In this document: positions 60,198 to 64,000 of the stretch, piece by piece
How the letters are laid out: each line of letters opens with the position of its first letter
Position numbering within the stretch: the stretch's first letter is position 1
Translations under genes and position numbers: made by a program
The notes under the pieces: generated by a model
The model's database searches: none
Told to the model about the DNA's origin: nothing
What the model saw: only the letters and a program-made list of their open reading frames with translations
From: PALSA-612 sp963776375
GTDB lineage: Bacteria > Actinomycetota > Thermoleophilia > Gaiellales > Gaiellaceae
Direction: 5' to 3'
DNA: 64,000 bases
Assembly: GCA_963776375.1 (NCBI GenBank)
Contig: CAVZMF010000005.1
Coordinates: forward strand, 372,001 to 436,000

Positions 60198-60650
60198 GCC
60201 GTCACCTTCGCGTCGTCGATCTGGTTCTCCAGCGCGTTGAGGACGTTGCCGACCTGCTGGTTGACGATCGGCTGGAAGACGCGCTGGCCCATGCTGCCGA
60301 TCGGCCCGGCGACGTGGATGTCGGCGATCCACTTCATGCTCGTCCGGTCGCCCTCGAGCGGAGTGAGATGGAACTCGGTGTCCATGCCGACGATCGCGCC
60401 GACGCCCTGGCCCGTGCGCGTTCAGCTTCGCGTACTCGATCGGGCGCTCCTCGGCCTGCTCGAACTTGAACTTGAGCTTCAGGCCGCCCATCCCGAGCGG
60501 CACCTTCACGCTCGCGGACCAGTGCTTGTCGTCCTGGACCTCGAACTCCTCGACGCCGGGCAGCAGCTTCGAGATCCGCGACGGGTCCATGAGCACGTCC
60601 CAGACCGTCTGGGGCGCGGCGTCGAACTCCTTGACTCCTTCGACCTTCAC
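60194..60650 (-). CDS. coxG: CoxG-like SRPBCC protein
   Basis: About 151 residues from GTG 60650 (GTGA overlap with the large subunit stop). START/SRPBCC fold: KVEGVKEFDAAPQTVWDVLM, DPSRISKLLPGVEEFEVQDD, MGGLKLKFKFEQAEERPIEY, then a frame change near 60420 and FHLTPLEGDRTSMKWIADIH with GPIGSMGQRVFQPIVNQQVG. CoxG-type proteins accompany CO dehydrogenase-like operons and were shown in mycobacteria-type systems to help deliver electrons from these enzymes to quinones; here this is inferred from family and position. Confidence 0.83.
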
Positions 60651-63121
60651 GTGCTTTCCACCTCCACGAGAGCCCTGCTCTCCTCGGGATTCGTGATCAA
60701 TCGCCACACCCGTTCCGCCGGGTTGTGGCTGTCAGAGACGACCCCGGGGATTCCAGCACTGCGCAGCGCGTCCTGGATGGCTGCGCAGACCGCATGGATG
60801 GCCGCTCCGCCGCCTTCGCCCATCCCCTTCGTGCCGAGCGAGGAGAACGGTGACGGGCTCTCAATGTAGCCGGTCCGGATCGGCGGCATGTCCAGTGCGT
60901 GCGGCACGTGGTACTCGTAGAAGTTGGCGGTCAGCAGCTGGCCGTCCTCGTCGTAGGCGAACGTCTCGTGCAGCGCCGCGCCGAGGCCGTGCGCGGTGGC
61001 GCCGTGCACCTGGCCCTCGACGATCTGCGGATGGATGCGCACGCCGCAGTCGTCGACGGCCGCGTAGTCGACGATCTCGACGACGCCGGTGTCGCGGTCG
61101 ATCTCGACGACGCAGGCATGGATCTGCGTCGCGTACGTCAGCGTGAGATTGCCGTACTTCTTCTCCTTGTCCGGCAGCTCGAACGGCGGGACGTAGACGT
61201 GGCGGCAGTTGAGCGTGATGTCGCGCGCGTCCATCGGCAGCACGGCGTTGTTCGCGTTCACGATCGCGCCGCAGGCCATGAACGGCAGCGCCGCCTCCGG
61301 GTTGCCCTTGAGCGCGGCCATCTTGTTCTCGAGCACGATGTCGTCGGGCGTCGCGCCGAGCACCGCCGCCGCCAGCCGCCGGATCTCGAGTGCGAGCTTC
61401 TCGGTCGCGCCCTTGACCGCCTCGAGGCCCGTGACCGCGAACTGGCTCGCGTAGGTGCCCGAGAAACCGGCGTGCGAGTTCCAGTAGCTGTCGTGGCCCG
61501 CGCGCACGTGCACGTCGTCGGGCGTGCAGCCGAGGATGTCGGCGACGACGATCGCCGCCGTCGTCTCGTGGCCCTGACCCTGCGGGACGGTGCCGAGCGT
61601 GAGCGACGATCTCGCCGAAGATGTCGAGCCGGATCGTGGCCACCTCGTTGTTGCCGGAGAACTGCAGCTCCGGGTTCAGCAGCGTCGATTGGCCGAAGTT
61701 GTTCGTGCCCGAGTCGAGCGTGGAGCCGATGCCGATCCCGACGAGCTTGCCGTTCTGCCCGGCCGCGGCTCGCCTTCGCCTGCTCGTAGTCGATCAGCTC
61801 GAGCGCCATGTCGAGGCAGCGGGCGTAGTCGCCGGAGTCGTAGACGCAGCCGTTCGGCGTCGTGTACGGCATCTCGTCGGCTGCGGACGTAGTTCTTCTT
61901 GCGCACCTCGACCGGGTCGAGGCCGAGCTCGTGCGCGACGATGTCGACGATCCGCTCCGTCAGCCAGAGCTGCTGCATCCGCGAGTAGCCTCGGTTCGGC
62001 GCCACCGGCGACTTGTTCGTCACCACCTGCGTGAAGTCGACGCGGATGTTGCGCCAGCGGTAGAGGCCCGGCGTGACCTGCGCCCAGATGATGCAGCCGA
62101 GGGGCTCGTAGCGCGGGAATGCGCCGCAGTCGTCGAGCGCCTTGACCTTGAAGCCGAGCATCGTGCCGTCGTTCATGACCGCGACCTCGACGTCGTGGAA
62201 CCAGCGCTCGTTGCCGTGCGCGTTGGCCGAGTGCTGGTCGGTGCGCCACTCCGTCCACTGGATCGGGCGGCGCAGCTTGCGCGCGAGCAGGCAGCAGGCG
62301 GTCAGGTAGTTGTGCGTCGTGATCTTGTTGCCGAAGCCGCCGCCGATGTCCTGCGAGATGAAGCGGAGCCGGTCGAGCGGCACGCGCAGCGCCGGACCCA
62401 TCCAGATCGCGGCGATGCCGGGCATCTGGTGGTTCGAGCGGATCGTGAACTGCTGCGTGCCGCGGTCGTACTCGACGAGCGCCGCGGAGCACTCGAGCGG
62501 CGTCGAGGCGAAGCGGTCGAAGTGCAGCTCCTTGATCCGGATCACGCGGTCGGCCGCCTTCAGCGCGCCGTCGACGTCGCCCCAGTCGAACGTCCCCGAC
62601 CAGACGACGTTCGTGCCGGCGTCGTCGTGGAGCACCGGCCCGCCCTCGTCCTGCGCCGAGCGCGCGTCCACGAGCACGGGCAACGGGTCGTACTCGACCT
62701 CGACGAGATCGGCGGCGTCCCGGGCCAGTTCGCGCGTCCTCGCGACCACGGCGACGACGGGCTCACCGACGTGGCGCACCTTGTCGACGGCGAGCGCGAA
62801 GTCCTTGATCTCGCTGCCCGGCGGCGTCGTCAGCTCGAAGAAGGGATCTGTCTGCGCGGCGACCTCGTCCGGCGTCAGCGTGCCGTAGACGCCCTCGAGC
62901 GCCTCCGCCTCCGAGACGTCGACCGAGACGATGCGCGCGTGCGCATACGGCGAGCGGACGAAGTGGACGTAGCCCATGCCGTGCGCCTTGACGTCGTCGG
63001 CGAACACGCCCTCGCCCTGGACGAGGCGGCTGTCCTCCTTGCGCGGGATCGACGTGCCGGCGTAGCCGATCTGCAGCTCGGTCGCCTGCTCGGTGACGGT
63101 CTCCAGCACGGGGGAAACCAT
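60647..63121 (-). pseudogene. Molybdenum hydroxylase large subunit (CoxL/XdhA-like), frameshifted
   Basis: ATG 63121, inside a palindrome loop, to TGA 60647; about 825 residues. N-terminal YAGTSIPRKEDSRLVQGEGV, FVRSPYAHARIVSVDVSEAE; molybdopterin motif FISQDIGGGFGNKITTHNYL; active-site loop VVTNKSPVAPNRGYSRMQQL, which is neither the AYxCSFR of CO dehydrogenase nor AYRGAGRPE; catalytic Glu in LGTKGMGEGGGAAIHAVCAA. Frame changes at ~61875, ~61770 and ~61605 are probably errors. Cotranscribed with Fe-S and FAD subunits and coxG, so a complete three-subunit hydroxylase of unknown substrate. Confidence 0.83.
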
Positions 63122-63144
63122 GTTCCCCCGTGCGCCCCTTCTTT
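63107..63144 (-). repeat. Palindrome with ATG in its loop, copy 2
   Basis: Arms CACGGGGGAA (63107-63116) and TTCCCCCGTG (63123-63132) around ACCATG; on the minus strand the loop holds the ATG (63121-63119) of the large subunit. AAGAAGGGG precedes it on the minus strand. It matches the 38.3 kb copy in core, flank and relation to a start codon, with a compensatory change in the outer arm (GTG/CAC versus CAC/GTG). Confidence 0.85.
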
Positions 63145-63151
63145 GGGCTCG

Positions 63152-63661
63152 TCACTTCGTGACCTCGCTCTTTGCTCCTGACCCGGCATCGGCGACCGAC
63201 CGAATCGCATCGACGATGTTCACGTAGCCCGTGCAGCGGCAGATGTTTCCCTGGATGCCGCGTCGGATCTCCTCTTCGGTCGGGTGCGGGTTCTGCTCGA
63301 GGAGATACGTGGCGGAGAGCAGCATCCCCGGCGTGCAGTAGCCGCACTGGAGCGCGTGCGACTTCGAGAACGCCTGCTGGAGGGGCGTCAGCTCGCCGTC
63401 CTCGCCGGCCAGCCCCTCGACCGTCGTGATCGTCGACCCGTCGGCCTGGATCGCGAGCAGCATGCAGGACTTGACCGTCTTGCCGTCCATGAGCACGGTG
63501 CACGCGCCGCAGTTGCCGGTGTCGCAGCCGACGTGCGTGCCGGTCAGGTCGACGACGTCGCGGATGAAGTGGACGAGCAGCTTGCGCGCCTCGACCTCCT
63601 GCTCGTAGACCTCGCCGTTGATCGTGACGCGGATGGTCTGCTCGGCGACGGGCTCGGGCAC
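63152..63661 (-). CDS. coxS: [2Fe-2S] subunit of molybdenum hydroxylase
   Basis: 169 residues, GTG 63661, intact. Plant-type cluster motif GTHVGCDTGNCGACTVLMDG and second, C-terminal cluster with CGYCTPGMLLS and IQGNICRCTGYVNIVDAI, the two [2Fe-2S] sites of the small subunit that carry electrons from Mo to FAD. Overlaps the coxM stop by one base (TAGTG); stop is 30 bases before the large subunit start, the gap being occupied by the palindromic element. Confidence 0.92.
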   Translation of the reverse strand: MPEPVAEQTIRVTINGEVYEQEVEARKLLVHFIRDVVDLTGTHVGCDTGNCGACTVLMDGKTVKSCMLLAIQADGSTITTVEGLAGEDGELTPLQQAFSKSHALQCGYCTPGMLLSATYLLEQNPHPTEEEIRRGIQGNICRCTGYVNIVDAIRSVADAGSGAKSEVTK

Positions 63662-64000
63662 TACGCGGCTCCTTCCAGCGCCTGCTGGACGGCGCGCCAG
63701 GCGAGCACCTGCGCGAGGTGGCGGCGGTAGTCGGCGGAGGCGTGGACGTCGTCGGGCGGGTCGAGGTGCGCATCGGCGACGGCCTTCGGGACGGCCACCT
63801 CGTCCGCGTCGGCTTCGACGACGACGGGCACGGCCGAGACGCAGCCAATCGCGATGCGGGCGCGGCCGTCGCGGACGGTGGCGGCGACGTTGACGATCCC
63901 GGTTCCGTCCTTGCCGAGCGCCACCGAGGCCCAGCCGTCGCCCTCGCCGGCCGCGAGCGCCGGCACGGTCACGCGCGTGAGCATCTCGCCGGGCGTGACA
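63661..64000 (-). CDS. coxM: FAD-binding subunit of molybdenum hydroxylase, C-terminal part (cut by window end)
   Basis: The last ~112 residues only. GEGDGWASVALGKDGTGIV then VNVAATVRDGRARIAIGCVS is the CO_deh_flav_C domain, ending with DVHASADYRRHLAQVLAWRA (relatives: SxxYRRHLxxVLxRRAL). The FAD-binding N-terminus lies beyond the window. It is the first visible gene of the coxM-S-L-G operon on the minus strand. Confidence 0.85.
   Translation of the reverse strand, partial: VTPGEMLTRVTVPALAAGEGDGWASVALGKDGTGIVNVAATVRDGRARIAIGCVSAVPVVVEADADEVAVPKAVADAHLDPPDDVHASADYRRHLAQVLAWRAVQQALEGAA

Noticed and set aside
60647..63121. True carbon monoxide dehydrogenase
   Set aside because: Despite coxM/S/G neighbours, the AYxCSFR loop required in form I CO dehydrogenase is absent in both large subunits of the window.
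1..64000. tRNA, rRNA genes, insertion sequences or integrase attachment sites
   Set aside because: No cloverleaf-like sequence, rRNA segment, transposase or integrase was recognised by eye; short or divergent ones could be missed.

Overview
The window is high-GC DNA (roughly 70% by eye) with many GTG and some TTG starts, long runs of 4-base ATGA/GTGA gene overlaps, several F420/flavin LLM-type oxidoreductases, a HelD-type helicase, a SARP/BTAD regulator and CoxMSL-type molybdenum hydroxylases. This points to an actinobacterium; the mixture and the small intergenic palindromes suggest a soil Thermoleophilia-like lineage (inference, not proven). Single-base indels are frequent, and very dense from about 11.5 to 19.8 kb. 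They break otherwise well conserved proteins, so they look like sequencing or assembly error rather than decay. I call a gene 'pseudogene' where two or more frame changes are needed to read it and 'CDS' otherwise.

Layout. (1) 0-10.8 kb, polyamine block: the end of homospermidine synthase, an MFS transporter with a cyclic-nucleotide domain, a saccharopine-dehydrogenase-like enzyme divergent from an Lrp/AsnC regulator, then a tightly overlapped operon potA-potD-potB-potC, a class III aminotransferase and a PuuB-like FAD oxidase. (2) 10.8-21 kb, sugar block: a ROK regulator divergent from an operon with two tandem paralogous sugar-binding proteins, two permeases, a GH4 glycosidase, a BadF/GlcNAc-kinase-type kinase, an MsmX-type ATPase and a D-threonine-aldolase-like enzyme. 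(3) 21-24.5 kb: lone TadG-like protein, DNA polymerase IV, EamA exporter. (4) 24.5-45.6 kb, catabolic block around a branched-chain-type ABC importer (livJGFHM): two ketopantoate-reductase-like proteins, two creatinase/prolidase-fold proteins, two LLM oxidoreductases, an amidinohydrolase-like protein, a sugar-isomerase-like protein, a phytoene-desaturase-like oxidoreductase, an HCS/IPMS-like synthase, an M20 hydrolase, a FAH-family hydrolase and an orphan molybdenum hydroxylase large subunit. (5) 45.6-51.8 kb: PLD-like protein, archaeal-type AspRS behind a T-box leader, GNAT, HelD helicase, cupin. (6) 51.8-58.6 kb, signalling block: Ser/Thr kinase with beta-propeller, a second kinase gene whose C-lobe is deleted, a Tat-exported PotD-like protein, a small secreted protein, a SARP regulator with a USP-like C-terminus, and a small secreted protein with three REPGSTG motifs. 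(7) 58.6-64 kb: LLM oxidoreductase and a coxM-coxS-coxL-coxG-like operon.

The signals I find most interesting are non-coding. Two arrays of three CTCTCAG-type heptamers spaced exactly 11 bp flank the SARP gene and read toward the two small secreted-protein genes, a self-contained AfsK/AfsR-like circuit. Two near-identical palindromes 25 kb apart place the ATG of a gene in the loop of a perfect 10-11 bp hairpin. A ~95 bp element occurs twice just downstream of stop codons. A 4 x 11 bp GTGCCAGGCAC array plus a 7-bp-armed palindrome sits where an ABC ATPase loses its TOBE domain. A T-box with a GAC specifier precedes the AspRS gene. A 44-residue remnant joins the head and tail of a redoxin.
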